A stretch of 64,000 nucleotides of DNA from Planctomyces sp. SH-PL62 (GCF_001610895.1 NZ_CP011274.1:1-64000), one strand, 5' to 3'. Counted from the stretch's first letter, positions 8,279 to 18,816 are shown. Numbers and translations: made by a program. The notes: a model not told the origin generated them from the sequence alone.

Positions 8279-9688
8279 ATGTTCGACAACCGCGTCCTGG
8301 TGGTCGGCGACGTCATGCTCGACCGCCACGTGCACGGCCACGTCCGCCGGATCTCGCCCGAGGCCCCGGTCCCGGTCGTGGGCCTGCTCGGCGAGGTCTG
8401 CACCCCGGGCGGCGCCGGCAACGTGGCCGCCGGCCTGGCCGGCCTGGGCTGCGACGTGACCCTGGCCGGGCTCGTCGGCGCCGACGCCGAAGGGGAACTC
8501 CTCCGCGAGGCCCTCGGCTCCAAGGGGGTGGCGCGGCGCGAGCTGGTGGAACGCCCCGAGCTGATCACCGTCAGCAAAACCCGAATCCTCTCGGAAGCCC
8601 ATCAGCAGCTCCTGCGACTCGACCGCGACGGCGACCGCGACCGCTTCGCCGCCTTCGATGACGACCTCCTGGCGCGGGTCCTCCCCCTGATCGCCGACCA
8701 GACCGCCGTGGTCCTCGCCGATTACGAGAAGGGGGTCGTCACCCCCAAGGTCGCCCGCGCGGTCATCGCCGCCTGCCGGGCCCGCGGCGTCCCCTGCGTC
8801 GTCGACCCCAAGAAGGTCGACTTCTCCCCCTACGCCGGCGCCACCGTCGTCACGCCCAACCTGCTGGAAGCCGAGCGCACCGCGGGCCGGCCGCTGACCG
8901 ACGACGACGAGGCCGGAATCGCCGCCGAGGAGCTTCGCGAGGCGCTGCGCACCGACGCGATGCTGATCACGCGGGGCCCCCAGGGCATGACCCTGGCCCT
9001 CCCCGGCGCGGTCCACCACATCGCGTCGCGGACCCGGGACGTCTCCGACGTCACCGGCGCCGGCGACACCGTCGTCGCCGTCCTGGCCGCCTGCCTCGGC
9101 GACCACTGGCCGATCGCCGACGCCTGCCGGATCGCCAACACGGCCGCCGGGATCGCCGTCGGCCGCCCGGGCACCTACGTCGTCCAGGCCGGCGAACTCC
9201 AGGCCGCCTGGGGGGGCCTCTCTCCCAAGGTGCTCGGCCGCCAGGCCGCCGCCGCCGTGCTCGCGGAGGCCCGCCGCCGGGGCCGCCGGATCGTCTTCAC
9301 CAACGGCTGTTTCGACATCCTCCACGCCGGCCACCTCGCCTGCCTGGAGGGCGCCAAACGGCTCGGCGACCTGCTCGTCGTCGGCCTCAACTCCGACGCC
9401 TCGGTCCGCGGCCTGAAAGGTCCGAGCCGCCCCGTCATCCATCAGGACAACCGCGCCGGGCTGCTCGCCGGCCTCGCCTGCGTCGACGTCGTCGTCGTCT
9501 TCGACGAACCCACCCCGGTGGAGCTCATCGAGCTTTTCGAGCCCGACGTCCTCGTGAAGGGCGGCGATTACACGATCGACCAGATCGCCGGGGCCGACAT
9601 CGTCCTCGAGCGCGGCGGCCGCGTCGTCGCCCTGCCGATGGTCCCCGGCCTGAGCACGACCGCCATCCTCGACCGCAAGGCCGGCTGA
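8279..9688 (+). CDS. hldE: Bifunctional heptose-7-phosphate kinase / heptose-1-phosphate adenylyltransferase
   Basis: Makes ADP-glycero-manno-heptose precursors. The 469-residue protein has both expected domains. Residues 1-320 are a PfkB/ribokinase fold (VLVVGDVMLDRHVHGHVRRI, CTPGGAGNVAAGLAGLGCDV, VVDPKKVDFSPYAG and the catalytic DVTGAGDTVVAVLAACL). Residues 335-469 are the nucleotidyltransferase (IVFTNGCFDILHAGHLACLE with the HxGH motif, LVVGLNSDASVRGLKGPSRP, and LVKGGDYTIDQIAGAD near the end). The length is normal for HldE. It sits downstream of the Wzm/Wzt exporter on the same strand, which suggests a heptose-containing polysaccharide or lipopolysaccharide core. The start at 8279 begins directly with the kinase fold. 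Confidence 0.94.
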   Translation: MFDNRVLVVGDVMLDRHVHGHVRRISPEAPVPVVGLLGEVCTPGGAGNVAAGLAGLGCDVTLAGLVGADAEGELLREALGSKGVARRELVERPELITVSKTRILSEAHQQLLRLDRDGDRDRFAAFDDDLLARVLPLIADQTAVVLADYEKGVVTPKVARAVIAACRARGVPCVVDPKKVDFSPYAGATVVTPNLLEAERTAGRPLTDDDEAGIAAEELREALRTDAMLITRGPQGMTLALPGAVHHIASRTRDVSDVTGAGDTVVAVLAACLGDHWPIADACRIANTAAGIAVGRPGTYVVQAGELQAAWGGLSPKVLGRQAAAAVLAEARRRGRRIVFTNGCFDILHAGHLACLEGAKRLGDLLVVGLNSDASVRGLKGPSRPVIHQDNRAGLLAGLACVDVVVVFDEPTPVELIELFEPDVLVKGGDYTIDQIAGADIVLERGGRVVALPMVPGLSTTAILDRKAG

Positions 9689-9734
9689 TCCCGCCCCCCA
9701 GGGAGGCCGGATTCCTCCCCCCCTCAAGAACCAA

Positions 9735-9773
9735 GCCGCCCCGGAGCGATCAGCGATCGTCGACCGGGGCGGC
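9735..9773 (+). terminator. Hairpin after hldE
   Basis: GCCGCCCCGG (9735-9744) pairs perfectly with CCGGGGCGGC (9764-9773) across a 19-base loop, 47 bp after the hldE stop. No T-run follows, so termination is inferred from stem strength and position. Confidence 0.5.
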
Positions 9774-10071
9774 CCCCTCGCCCGCCGTCCCCGCCCCCTT
9801 TACACGCATGAGCGCGAGTTCAGAGCAGCGTTCTGAAAAGTCGGGAATACATAGGTGGATACTTAAAGTCCCACCCCTGAAGCCTTTTCGCCACGGCCGC
9901 GTCACGTCCGAACCGACCGCGGCGTAAGAAACCCGACGAACGACCGCAAGCCTACGCGACCATGGGGATGAATGGGCCCCAGGCGCATGCTTCGCCGGAT
10001 TTCCAGCCCGCCGCGCGGGGAATTCCGGGAATCCCGATCGAAACATGAACGGACCGACGCCCCAGGTCCCG

Positions 10072-10102
10072 ATGGTGAAGATTTTCAACCACTTTTCACC
10101 AT
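10072..10102. promoter_or_regulatory. Inverted repeat ATGGTGAA-N15-TTCACCAT, possible operator
   Basis: Perfect 8-bp half-sites at 10072-10079 and 10095-10102 are centred 23 bp apart, about two helical turns, which fits a dimeric regulator. They lie 35 bp upstream of the promoter candidate at 10137, in the AT-richer part of a 619-bp gap. No gene is recognisable between 9689 and 10307. Confidence 0.35.
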
Positions 10103-10136
10103 TGATTCTTGATAGCTACGCTTCGCCGCACAATGG

Positions 10137-10165
10137 TTGACGCTTCAACGATCAGTTGTTAGACT
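10137..10165 (+). promoter_or_regulatory. Sigma-70-like promoter candidate for the sugar transferase
   Basis: TTGACG, a 17-base spacer, then TAGACT. It is about 143 bp upstream of the ATG at 10308, so the transcript would have a long 5' leader. The fit to the consensus is moderate (5/6 and 4/6). Confidence 0.4.
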
Positions 10166-10307
10166 CAGCGAATTCGCTGGACGATCGATGCGCGTGGTCC
10201 CTCAGCTAGGTGCACTCGAGACTCCCCAACTTCTTTATCCCTCTTTAATGATTGGGATCTAGGGTTGAGGAGTGGAAGCGTCACCCACCCATGGAGAGCT
10301 CGCAACG

Positions 10308-11060
10308 ATGAACGCCATGTCGTCGTCATCGCCATCGTCTCTTCCCACGGAGTCCTACGGAACGACGATGATTCCCCAACAGGATGAGCTTCAACTCACC
10401 TCTTCCCTTTCCTTGCGGTCCCAGTGGGCCGGCCTGGCGGAGACCCTGCGTGGTTCCGTGAAGCGAGCGATCGACTTCAGCGGCGCCCTCGTCGGTCTCC
10501 TCCTGCTGACGCCCGTCATGCTGGCGGTGGCCGTCCTGATCCGCCTGGATTCCCCCGGCCCGATCTTCTTCCGCCAGCTGCGGCGGGGCTATCGAGGTCG
10601 GCTCTTCTGGGTGATCAAGTTCCGAACGATGGTGGTCGACGCTGAGAAGAAGCTCGGCGACCTGGAGCAGAAGAACGAGTCGGCCGGCGGCGTCCTGTTC
10701 AAGATGCGCGACGACCCCCGGGTGACCCCCCTGGGCCGCTTCCTCAGGAAGTCGAGCCTGGACGAACTCCCGCAGTTGATCAACATCCTCCGCGGCGAAA
10801 TGAGCGTGGTCGGCCCCCGGCCGCTTCAGCTTCGCGACAGCGAGATGCTCCAGTCGCTGGATGCCGAGGGCTATCGCCGTCGTCTCCAGGTCATGCCCGG
10901 ACTGACCGGCCCCTGGCAGGTCGGCGGCCGAAGCGGCGTTGATTACGCCAGGATGGTCGAACTGGACGTCCACTACGCCAACAACTGGTCGATCCTCGGC
11001 GACCTGGTGATCATCGCCCGCACCTTCGTGGCCGTGATCGTGGGCCGTGGCGCCTGTTGA
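10308..11060 (+). CDS. Undecaprenyl-phosphate sugar phosphotransferase (bacterial sugar transferase family)
   Basis: An initiating monotopic phosphoglycosyl transferase, 250 residues. It moves a sugar-1-phosphate from a nucleotide sugar to undecaprenyl phosphate, the first step of the lipid-linked glycan. After a Ser-rich tail of about 45 residues comes the re-entrant hydrophobic helix KRAIDFSGALVGLLLLTPVM. Family motifs follow: LDSPGPIFFRQLRRGYRGR, FWVIKFRTMV, PLGRFLRKSSLDELPQLIN (catalytic DE dyad), LRGEMSVVGPRPLQLRD and MPGLTGPWQVGGRS. It lacks the N-terminal multi-span domain of WcaJ/WbaP, so it is the short catalytic type. A GTG at 10272 is in frame, but ATG 10308 is preferred. It has its own long upstream region and is convergent with the FHA gene. 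Confidence 0.93.
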   Translation: MNAMSSSSPSSLPTESYGTTMIPQQDELQLTSSLSLRSQWAGLAETLRGSVKRAIDFSGALVGLLLLTPVMLAVAVLIRLDSPGPIFFRQLRRGYRGRLFWVIKFRTMVVDAEKKLGDLEQKNESAGGVLFKMRDDPRVTPLGRFLRKSSLDELPQLINILRGEMSVVGPRPLQLRDSEMLQSLDAEGYRRRLQVMPGLTGPWQVGGRSGVDYARMVELDVHYANNWSILGDLVIIARTFVAVIVGRGAC

Positions 11061-11108
11061 GCAGATAGGATCCCCGACCAGGCCCCCCTCCCCCGACGTT
11101 TCAACCCT

Positions 11109-11140
11109 CGGCTTTCGGGTCCGCAAGGACTCGGAAGCCG
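11109..11140. terminator. Bidirectional hairpin between sugar transferase and FHA genes
   Basis: CGGCTTTCGGGTCC and GGACTCGGAAGCCG form a 14-bp stem with two imperfect pairs, closed by a GCAA tetraloop. It lies in the 150-bp gap between convergent genes. There is no clear T-tract. Confidence 0.5.
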
Positions 11141-11210
11141 ATTCGCTTTCGAAGCGGGCTGAGGCGTCAGGGCCCCCGGCGTCCCGAACGGCGATCCTCC
11201 CTCCCTCGCG

Positions 11211-12722
11211 TCAGGATGACCCGGGGAGGAGTTTGAGGATCTTCTGCCAGCGCGTCTCTCGCTCCTCCTGGAGCGTCGCGATCCGCTGGTTGAGCCAGAG
11301 CATGACGTCGGCCTCGGCGTCCCGCCCTTCGGCCTTCGCGGGCCGCTCCCGACGCGGTCGCGAGGGGCCGCCGGCCTGCGCATGCACTTGACCGGCCGGC
11401 GGACGCGTTCCTGGCGTCTCGGATGCGGCCGGCGGGGCGGCCTCCACCGGCGCTGCGGGTGGTGCGACGTTTTGGGGAGGAGCCGGCGTCGGCGAACGGT
11501 CAACAGGTTCCGCGGTCACGGGTGCGGGATTCAGGGCGGCCGGCTGCGCGGGCGTGGCCACGGCGGCCGATGCGCTTCCGGCGGCGGCCGCTTCCCGCTC
11601 TCGGGTGAAGGCCGCCAGTTCGGATTTGAGGTCCTGGAATTCCCGAGTCACTTCGCGGAGCTGGTCGAGCTCCTGACGGATCAGGTCCATCTGCTCACGC
11701 TGGAGCGAGCCGAACATCTCGACGAGCATGCCCATCGCGTTCTGGAACTGGTCCATCATCTGCTGCTGCATCATGCCGAACTGGTTCATGAGCGGGACCA
11801 GGACGGACGCGGACTCGCCAAGGTTCCTCGCTTCAAGCTCGGCGGGGAGGACGGTGACGGACTGGATGGCGCCGGGGCGTTCGGGCCTGGGGGCGTCGCT
11901 CTGGGGATGGATCGTGGCGGGAAGCCCGGCCCCCCGGACGAGCGAGAGGGCGCGGACCGGGCGTTCCGAGGACCCCTCGAGATCGTCGTCGGTTTCGATC
12001 CCTCCCCCCGCGTCCGAGTCATGATCCCGGAACCGGCTGCGGATGCGGATGCGATAACGGCCGATGGTCAGCTCGTCGCCATCGGCCAGGGGGGTGTAGC
12101 GCACGGCCGCGTTGTTGACCTCGACGCCGCCCCCCCCCAGGAGGTCGACGACCCAGAGTCCCGAGGGGGTGCGCACCAGGCTGCAATGGAACGGCGAGAC
12201 GCTGGGATCGGCCAGCCGGAACTTGCAGCCGGCGGCGGAACCGACCAGCGAGATGACCCGATTCATCGGCCAGATCGCCGATCGCGAGGGGCCGTTGAGG
12301 AATTCCAGGCCGACGTCCGGCCACACGCCGTTCCCATAGGATCGGGCGATCAGGGGACTGGGCTCGGGAGGCCGGTCGTCTCCGCCGTGCGCGCGGGCGC
12401 CGATCGGCCGGCGAAGCTCGTAGGGGCCGATCCGCATCGGCTCCTCGCGGGTCAGCCAGCCGGACTTGCGAACCCGCCCCCCACCCTGGGTGCCGAGGCG
12501 GCTCTCCAGGTCGATCCAGAAGGCGTGGCCCTCCACGACCTGCAAGTAAGCGTGGCGACGGCTCACCAGGCGATGTTCGAGGGGGACGTCGGCCCGCAGG
12601 TCGCGACCGATGAGCGCGAAGGGCTGGTGCAGGAACCGGACGCCGACGTCGGGCTCGCCGACGGCTTCCACGACGAGCTGCAAGGGCTCGGCCAGGCGAC
12701 AGGCGTCCAAGAACGATTTCAT
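11211..12722 (-). CDS. Double FHA-domain protein with coiled coil
   Basis: A 503-residue signalling or scaffold protein. The first FHA-like domain is at about residues 25-90 (FALIGRDLRADVPLEHRLVS and RRHAYLQVV; the GR...SRRH pattern is the phosphothreonine-binding signature). The second is at about residues 165-245 (ISLVGSAAGCKFRLADPSVS, PFHCSLVRTPSGLWVVDL, and ADGDELTIGRYRIRI), with a weaker GS...SPFH core. A Met/Gln-rich amphipathic coiled coil follows (NQFGMMQQQMMDQFQNAMGM and onward to about 400). After it come a Pro/Ala-rich linker and a conserved-looking C-terminal helix, MLWLNQRIATLQEERETRWQ. No enzymatic domain is visible. Such proteins read Ser/Thr-kinase output, and planctomycetes carry many such kinases. 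Its place inside a polysaccharide locus suggests control of synthesis, but that is inference. Confidence 0.85.
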   Translation of the reverse strand: MKSFLDACRLAEPLQLVVEAVGEPDVGVRFLHQPFALIGRDLRADVPLEHRLVSRRHAYLQVVEGHAFWIDLESRLGTQGGGRVRKSGWLTREEPMRIGPYELRRPIGARAHGGDDRPPEPSPLIARSYGNGVWPDVGLEFLNGPSRSAIWPMNRVISLVGSAAGCKFRLADPSVSPFHCSLVRTPSGLWVVDLLGGGGVEVNNAAVRYTPLADGDELTIGRYRIRIRSRFRDHDSDAGGGIETDDDLEGSSERPVRALSLVRGAGLPATIHPQSDAPRPERPGAIQSVTVLPAELEARNLGESASVLVPLMNQFGMMQQQMMDQFQNAMGMLVEMFGSLQREQMDLIRQELDQLREVTREFQDLKSELAAFTREREAAAAGSASAAVATPAQPAALNPAPVTAEPVDRSPTPAPPQNVAPPAAPVEAAPPAASETPGTRPPAGQVHAQAGGPSRPRRERPAKAEGRDAEADVMLWLNQRIATLQEERETRWQKILKLLPGSS

Positions 12723-13184
12723 GATAGGTCCGAATGGTCCTGACGCGGGACGCGGGCGGGGCGGGATCTTCGGGGGGGGCGTCGACCACGGACGGCCCTC
12801 GTCGGTCCCGGGGCCGCAAACGGCCGCGCGGCCTCGCGAGGGGACGTCGAGGCGGGGGGTCGCCCCCGGGAGACCCGCCATGCAAGGCGTCCGGCCGTCC
12901 CTTGATCCAGTGTACCGACAGACGGCCGGCGCGACAAACGCGAGACCTCGACGTGAGCGGGGCCCGACGTTCCTCGTTTGAGTTCCTGGGTCCAAGTCGT
13001 TAGTCTACCGGGGAATCGACGCCGGGAGCCCGCTTTCGAGTCCGGATGCGGGTCGCCCTCGGCGTCCCCCCTCGCGGCCCTCGAATCCGGGCGCCCGGCG
13101 TCCGGGCCCGGCCTGCTCGGCGCGGCGACGGCCCTTCTCCAGGGCGTCGCGCCCGAGCTTACAGCAGCAAAGGATCTCCGGGAC
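12723..13184. other. 462-bp divergent intergenic region
   Basis: Very GC-rich DNA between the minus-strand FHA gene and plus-strand rfbA. It must carry both promoters. Long open frames cross it on both strands, but their translations are Arg/Pro/Gly-rich and show no family features. I see no clear promoter or repeat. Confidence 0.4.
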
Positions 13185-14078
13185 ATGAGTCGCAAAGGAA
13201 TCATCCTCGCGGGAGGAGCCGGGACCCGCCTCTATCCGATCACGCGGGCCGTCAGCAAGCAGCTCCTGCCGATCTACGACAAGCCGATGATCTATTATCC
13301 GCTGTCGACGCTGATGATGGCGGGGATTCGTGACATCCTCCTCATCTCCACGCCCGACGACATCGGCGGCTTTCAACGGGTCCTGGGCGACGGCTCCCAG
13401 GTGGGGCTTTCGATCGAGTACGCCGTGCAGCCCCACCCCGGCGGCCTGGCCCAGGCGTTCCTGATCGGCCGGGAATTCATCGGCGGCGACGACGTGGCGC
13501 TGATCCTGGGGGACAACATCTTCCACGGCCAGGGCTTCCAGGGAATGCTCAAGCGGGCCGGGAGTTTCAAGGAAGGGGCCACGGTCTTCGCCTACCCGGT
13601 GAAAGACCCCGATCGCTACGGCGTCGTCGAATTCGACGCCCAGGGTCGGGCCCTCTCGATCGAGGAGAAGCCGGCGCGGCCGAAGTCGCATTTCGCGGTG
13701 ACCGGCCTGTATTTCTACGACAATCGGGTCGTCGAGATCGCCTCCGACCTGAAGCCCTCGCCGCGGGGCGAGCTGGAGATCACCGACGTCAACCGGATCT
13801 ACCTGGAGCGGGGCGACCTTCGCGTCGAGCTGTTCAGCCGGGGATTCGCCTGGCTGGACACCGGGACGATCGAGTCGTTGATCCAGGCGGCGAACTACGT
13901 GGAGACGATCGAGGCCCGGCAAGGGTTCAAGATCGCCTGCATCGAGGAGGTGGCCTACCGCCAGGGCTTCATCACGGCCGCCCAGGTCGAGGCGCTCGCC
14001 GGGAAGCTCCCCAACGATTACGGCCGATACCTGATCCAGCTGCTCACCGAGGCGCCGACGCCCCCCGGCCGGGGCTGA
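13185..14078 (+). CDS. rfbA: Glucose-1-phosphate thymidylyltransferase
   Basis: Makes dTDP-glucose from dTTP and glucose-1-phosphate. The 297-residue protein begins [20 protein letters not shown], with the GGxGTRLxPxT signature, and continues [89 protein letters not shown] and [20 protein letters not shown]. These are diagnostic of RmlA. Length is normal. The open frame extends to 12978, but the family start is 13185. It would supply dTDP-sugar precursors to the polysaccharide locus together with rfbC at 582-1134, although 12 kb separate them. Confidence 0.95.
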   Translation: MSRKGIILAGGAGTRLYPITRAVSKQLLPIYDKPMIYYPLSTLMMAGIRDILLISTPDDIGGFQRVLGDGSQVGLSIEYAVQPHPGGLAQAFLIGREFIGGDDVALILGDNIFHGQGFQGMLKRAGSFKEGATVFAYPVKDPDRYGVVEFDAQGRALSIEEKPARPKSHFAVTGLYFYDNRVVEIASDLKPSPRGELEITDVNRIYLERGDLRVELFSRGFAWLDTGTIESLIQAANYVETIEARQGFKIACIEEVAYRQGFITAAQVEALAGKLPNDYGRYLIQLLTEAPTPPGRG

Positions 14079-14087
14079 GTCCGGACG

Positions 14088-14113
14088 CCCCGGGGGGGGA
14101 AGCCCCCCCGGGG
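14088..14113. terminator. Bidirectional GC hairpin between rfbA and the TPR gene
   Basis: CCCCGGGGGGG pairs perfectly with CCCCCCCGGGG around a four-base loop, inside the 60-bp gap between convergent genes. Long G/C runs like this are also places where sequencing slips. Confidence 0.6.
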
Positions 14114-14138
14114 TCGAGTCCGACGGCCCTCGCTCCTC

Positions 14139-17100
14139 TCACTTCAGCGCCTTCTCCACCTGGACGAAGGCGGCCTGTTCGAGGGGGTGGAGGTCGGTGG
14201 CTTCCAGGCCCCGGTCGCGAGCCTGGCCGAGGCTCCGCTTGGCGGCCTCGACGTCTCCCGCTTCCAGGTAGGCCCGCGCCAGGTGGAAGTAGCGGGCGGC
14301 GGAGGGGTCGATGGCGACCGCGTTTTCCAGGTCCTCGATGGCGCGTCGGCTCTCGCCGTTGGTGAGGTAGACGACGCCTCGGGTGTCGAGGAATTCGGGG
14401 ATCGGGCCCCGCAGGGCGATCGCCTTGTTGATCATCTCCAGGGGGGCGGCCCCCTTGTCGCCCTTGAGGCTGAGGAGCCAGGCCAGGTTGTTCAGGGGGA
14501 CGACCTCGCCGCCCCGAAGGCCGACGGCCTTGCGGTAGAGGGCGACGGCCTCGTCGTAGCGCCGCTCGCGATCGCGGAGGGTGGCCAGGGCGATCGTCAG
14601 CATGGGGGAACTGGGGTTCTGCTCCAGGCTGCGCTCGACCCAGGCCGAGACGCGGCCGATCTGGGTGGCGTCGTTGTAGGTCCGCGAGGAGAGCAGGACG
14701 GCGATCACCGTGGGGGCGATCGGCTCGGGGTTGGGGGTGGCCTTCCAGAGCGGCTCGCAGACGTCGAGCGCCTCCTGGACCCGGCCGCGGCGGCCGAGGA
14801 AGGCGGCGTAATCGAGCTGGTCCTCGAGCCGGGCCGAGGCGGTGGCGTTCCGCTTGAAGAGGCCCTCCGCCTGGTCGAACAGGCCGAGGTTCTCGGCCAG
14901 TTCGCCGGTGGCGCGGGCGAGGGCGGGCGACAGCGTGGGACGGTCGGCGATCTCCTTGATCCGGGCCTTCGCCGCCTCGGCCTTGCCGGTCGCGGCGTCG
15001 AGTCGGGATTGCAGGGCCAGGACGTTGAAGCCGTCCGGCTGGATCTTCTTGAGGCGGTCGATCAGCCCCTGGGCCTCGGTCGCGTCCTCGGCGCTGCTCC
15101 CGGTCTTGATGTGGGAGATCAGCTGCGAGGCGAAGTGGACGAGGCGGATGACCTGCTGGTTGAGCCCCTGGGCCGAGGTCGGCCGGGCGTCCTCGCGCAT
15201 CAGCTCGCGGTACTCGGCGTGGGCCTGGTCCCACTTGCCGTCGGCCGCGTAGAGGCGGCCGAGGAGGAAGCGGTCGTCCTCGCTGGCCTGGCGGTCGGCG
15301 GACAGCTTCTCAAGGATCGCGATGGCCTTGAGGCGGTAGGGGATGATCTTCTGGGCCTCGTAGATGCGGGCCAGGACGCGGAGGTCTTCCGGGTCCTTGG
15401 GGGCCTCGGTCTCGGGCTGGCCCGGCGGGGCGTAGAGGTAGAGCGCCTTGAGCGCCTGCTGGTAGTCGTGGGTCATCTCGGACCGGGCGACGTAGGTCAG
15501 GGCGAGGGTCCGCTTGGCCCAGGCGAGCTGGGGGGCGGTGACGACCGTCTTGGGGTCGGCCGCGTTCTTGAGGATGGCCGACAGCTCCTTCTCGACGTCG
15601 TCGACCAGGTTGCCGCGGAGCAGGAATTCGACGTAGCCGCGCCGGAGCGTGAAGTCGTCGGGCTTGGCGGCCTGGGCCTTGGCGAACGCGGCCTTCGCCG
15701 TCGCCAGCCACCTGGCCCTCGGGGCCTCCTGGGCGGCGGCCTGGTAGCCCTGGGCGATCAGGTCGGCGCAGGCGGCCACGGCCAGCGGGGCTCGCTCGGG
15801 GCCGACGGCCTTCTCGACCTGGCCCGCGACCTGCTCGGCCTTGGCGACCCGGCCGGTCGAGACCAGGAACTGGACCAGGACGATGTAGCGGTTGGAGTCG
15901 GCCGGGTCGGCGGCCACGGCCTTGCGCAGCTCGTCCTCGGCGTCGTCGGGGCGTTGCTGCCAGAGCAGGAGCTGGGCCAGCAGGATCCGCTCGGAGAAGT
16001 CGGTGGGGCGGGCGGCGATCCGCTGCCTGACGATCTCCTCGGCCTTGTCGAACTCCTTGTCGCGGATGGCCTTGTCCAGCAGCGAACGCTCGACCATCGA
16101 GGGGGCGGACGATTCCTCGCTGAGCACCGGGACCTTGCCCCAGAGCTGGCTCACCTCGGCGGTGCGGCCCGCCTTCATGAGCATGTCGGTGGCGCGCTGG
16201 ACGACCCCCAGGTTGCGCTGGCCCATGTCGACGGCCTGGCGATAGAGGTCGGCCGCGCGGTTCAGGCGGCGTTGCTTGTCTTCCTCGTCCTTGGCTAGGT
16301 CGATCTCCTGTTCCTCGAGCTGGGCGGAGGTCAGGGGGATGATCGACCAGTCGGGGCGGCGCGACCGCAATTCCGCCAGGAGGCCGCGGGCCTCGCCGCG
16401 GAGCCGGGCCTTCTCGTCGGCGTCGGCGGCGACCTTGGCCTGCCAGAGGCGGTACTCGATCTGGCCGTAGCGGAGCATGTAGCCTTCGGCCCCCTCGACC
16501 TCCTGGATCCCGGCCAGGGCCTTCTCGATCTCGGCGCGGCCGCGGGCGACCTCCTCGGGGGTGGGTTCCGGCTTGATCTGGAAGGCGAGCGCCAGGAGCT
16601 GGAGTCGGGGCTGGAGGTCGTTGGGGGCGAGTTCGGCCCGCTGGGTCCAGACGGCGGCGGCCTCGTCGCGGGCGCCCCGGCGCGACAGCTCCTCGCCGAT
16701 CGAATCCAGGAGGGTCATCCGGGCCTCGGTGGGCAGGGACGACGTGTCCTTGGCCATCGCGAGCAGGTCGGCGGCCAGATCGACCGCCCCTCGCGCCGTC
16801 AGCACCTTGACCCGGGCCAGGCGGAATTCCAGGGAATCCCCCAGGGCCTCGCGGCCCTCGTCGAGGGTGCGAAGGGCGGAGGCGAAGTCCTTCTTCGTGG
16901 TCTGGACGTCGGCCAGGGCGATCCAGATCAAGGGGGCCGAGCGATCGCGGGGGCCTTGGCCCGGGCGGCCTCCAGCAGGGCGACGGCCTCGTCGCGGCGC
17001 CCTTGCGCCAGCAGCGACTGGGCCTGCAGGACGGTCGCCTGGGAGGACGAGGGGTCGTCCTTCGCGGTCAGGGCGATCAGCCGCTCGACCTCGGGCCAGT

Positions 17101-18547
17101 CGCGGCGGGCGGCCGTGACCCGCTGGTTGCGGGCGATCAGGAGTTGCAGCAGGGGCGGCCGGGCCGCCGGGACCGTCTCGGCCAGGGGGCGGTACTCGGC
17201 GATCGCTCGATCCACCTCGCCCTGCTTCACCAGGTCGGCGATCCAGATCAGCCGGGCCTGGATGTTGTTGGGGTCGTCGCGGACCGCGCTGGCGAGGGCC
17301 GTCCGCTGCCGCTCGGGGTCGCCCAGGTTGGCGTAGCACCGCGCGAGCAGGTTGCTGATGTCGGCCCGCATCGCGGGGTTCGACGAGAAATCCAGCGGCG
17401 AGAGCGTCTCGAGCAGGATCTTCTTGGCTTCCAACCAGTTACGTGAATTCACGTGATAATACGCCGTGTAGTACTCGGCGTAGACCTTGAGGCCGAGCCG
17501 GCTCAGCTCCTGGATCTGGTCGCGGAGTTCGATCGTCGCGCCCCGCTGGGCGAGGACGTCGGCCAGGGTGACCCTCAGGTTCGCGTCGTCGGGGAGGACT
17601 TCGAGGCCCTTCTGGAGGATCTTGATCCCGGCCGTCGCGTCGCCCGACTGCATGGCGAGCAGCGCCGACGCCAGGTAGAGCCGCCCCGCCTTGGGGTCGG
17701 CCTCGAGGCCCTGCTTGAGGACTTGCGCGGCGGCTTCCCGATCGGGCGGCTTCCGCATGGTCTCGAGCTGGGCCAGTTCGAGGTAAGGCTCGGACTCCTT
17801 GGGCGCCAGTCGGGAGGCCTCCTGGTAATCGGCCCTGGCGGCTTCGAGATGGCCTTCGTTCGTCAGGACCTGGCTGCGGTATCGGCCCCGCACCAGATAG
17901 GAGCGGTAGTCCTTGGGATCGGCCTGGACCATCTCGTCGATGATCCGGTCGGCCTCCTCGGGCTGGTTGAGCTTGAGCCGTTGGATCGTCGCCGCCCGCA
18001 TCCGGGCGTCGAATCGTTCCTTGGCCCCCCGAGTGAAAGCCTGCTGATAGGAGGCGACCGCGCCGCGGTCGTCGTCGGTCTCCTGCTGGACGCGTCCCAT
18101 CAGGTAGGCGAGGTCGCCGTCCTCGGGGTTCTGCTTCAGCAAGACGTTCAGGTGGGTCCGCGCCTCGATCAGAGGGTCTCTGCCCCCGGTATACACGAGC
18201 AGCTCGGCCAATTGCCGCCGCACGTCGTGGCGATCCGGCTCCCTGAGCAGGACGTCCTTGTAGATCTGCGCCGCCTGGCCGATCCGCACCGGAGTCTTGG
18301 AACGCTCCAGGAGGACCTTGGCGTAATTGACCTGGGCGTCATGGTCCTCGGGGAAAACCAGGACGTGCTGGAGGTAGGCTTCCTCGGCCTTCGCCAGGTC
18401 GCCGGCCTTCTCGGCCGCCTCGGCCCGGGCCAGGTTGCTCCGCCCCAGTCGGGAGACCTGGTAACGCTGGAGCAGGACGACGCAAACGACGCCCAGGATG
18501 AGGACGACGGCCGCGATCGCCATGCGCCTCAAGGTCTTCGGTCCCAT
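14139..18547 (-). CDS. Giant tetratricopeptide-repeat protein, membrane-anchored, one frameshift
   Basis: A TPR protein of about 1,469 residues once one frameshift is repaired. It starts at 18547 with MGPKTLRRMAIAAVVLILGV, a single membrane helix, followed by degenerate 34-residue helix pairs from about residue 40 to the end (examples: AEAAEKAGDLAKAEEAYLQH, ARSEMTHDYQQALKALYLYA, ARYFHLARAYLEAGDVEAAK). The frame breaks near 16936, in a run of five G (plus strand). Adding one base joins AKAPAIARPP to LIWIALADVQTTKKDFASAL without loss. Its topology (inside N-terminus, large soluble repeat domain) resembles TPR proteins of exopolysaccharide systems, such as PEP-CTERM/XrtA-associated PrsT-like proteins. 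That link is inference from position beside the polysaccharide cluster. Confidence 0.8.
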
Positions 18548-18816
18548 GGAGCAACCTCTCAAGTGGTGCGGAGCGCGAGGCACGATTCCCGATGACGGAC
18601 GGGGGTGCTCCGTCCCGGCGGGCGATCTCGACGCCGTCCGCCGATCGGCGCCTTCAGTCTAACGAGTCTCCCCGTTAAACATCAAATCCGCCGACGAAGC
18701 CCCATTCTTACCCTAGTCCATACGCGGCCCGCATCAAAATAAGACGGCCCAATTTCGCAATCTTCCATGCAATCGCGACATCGCAAGCCTCGACCCGCCG
18801 GATCTCGATGCACCCA

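Noticed and set aside
9750-10088. 112-codon minus-strand open frame in the gap before the sugar transferase
   Set aside because: No ribosome-binding site and no family-like sequence, and it overlaps the terminator hairpin and the operator-like repeat.
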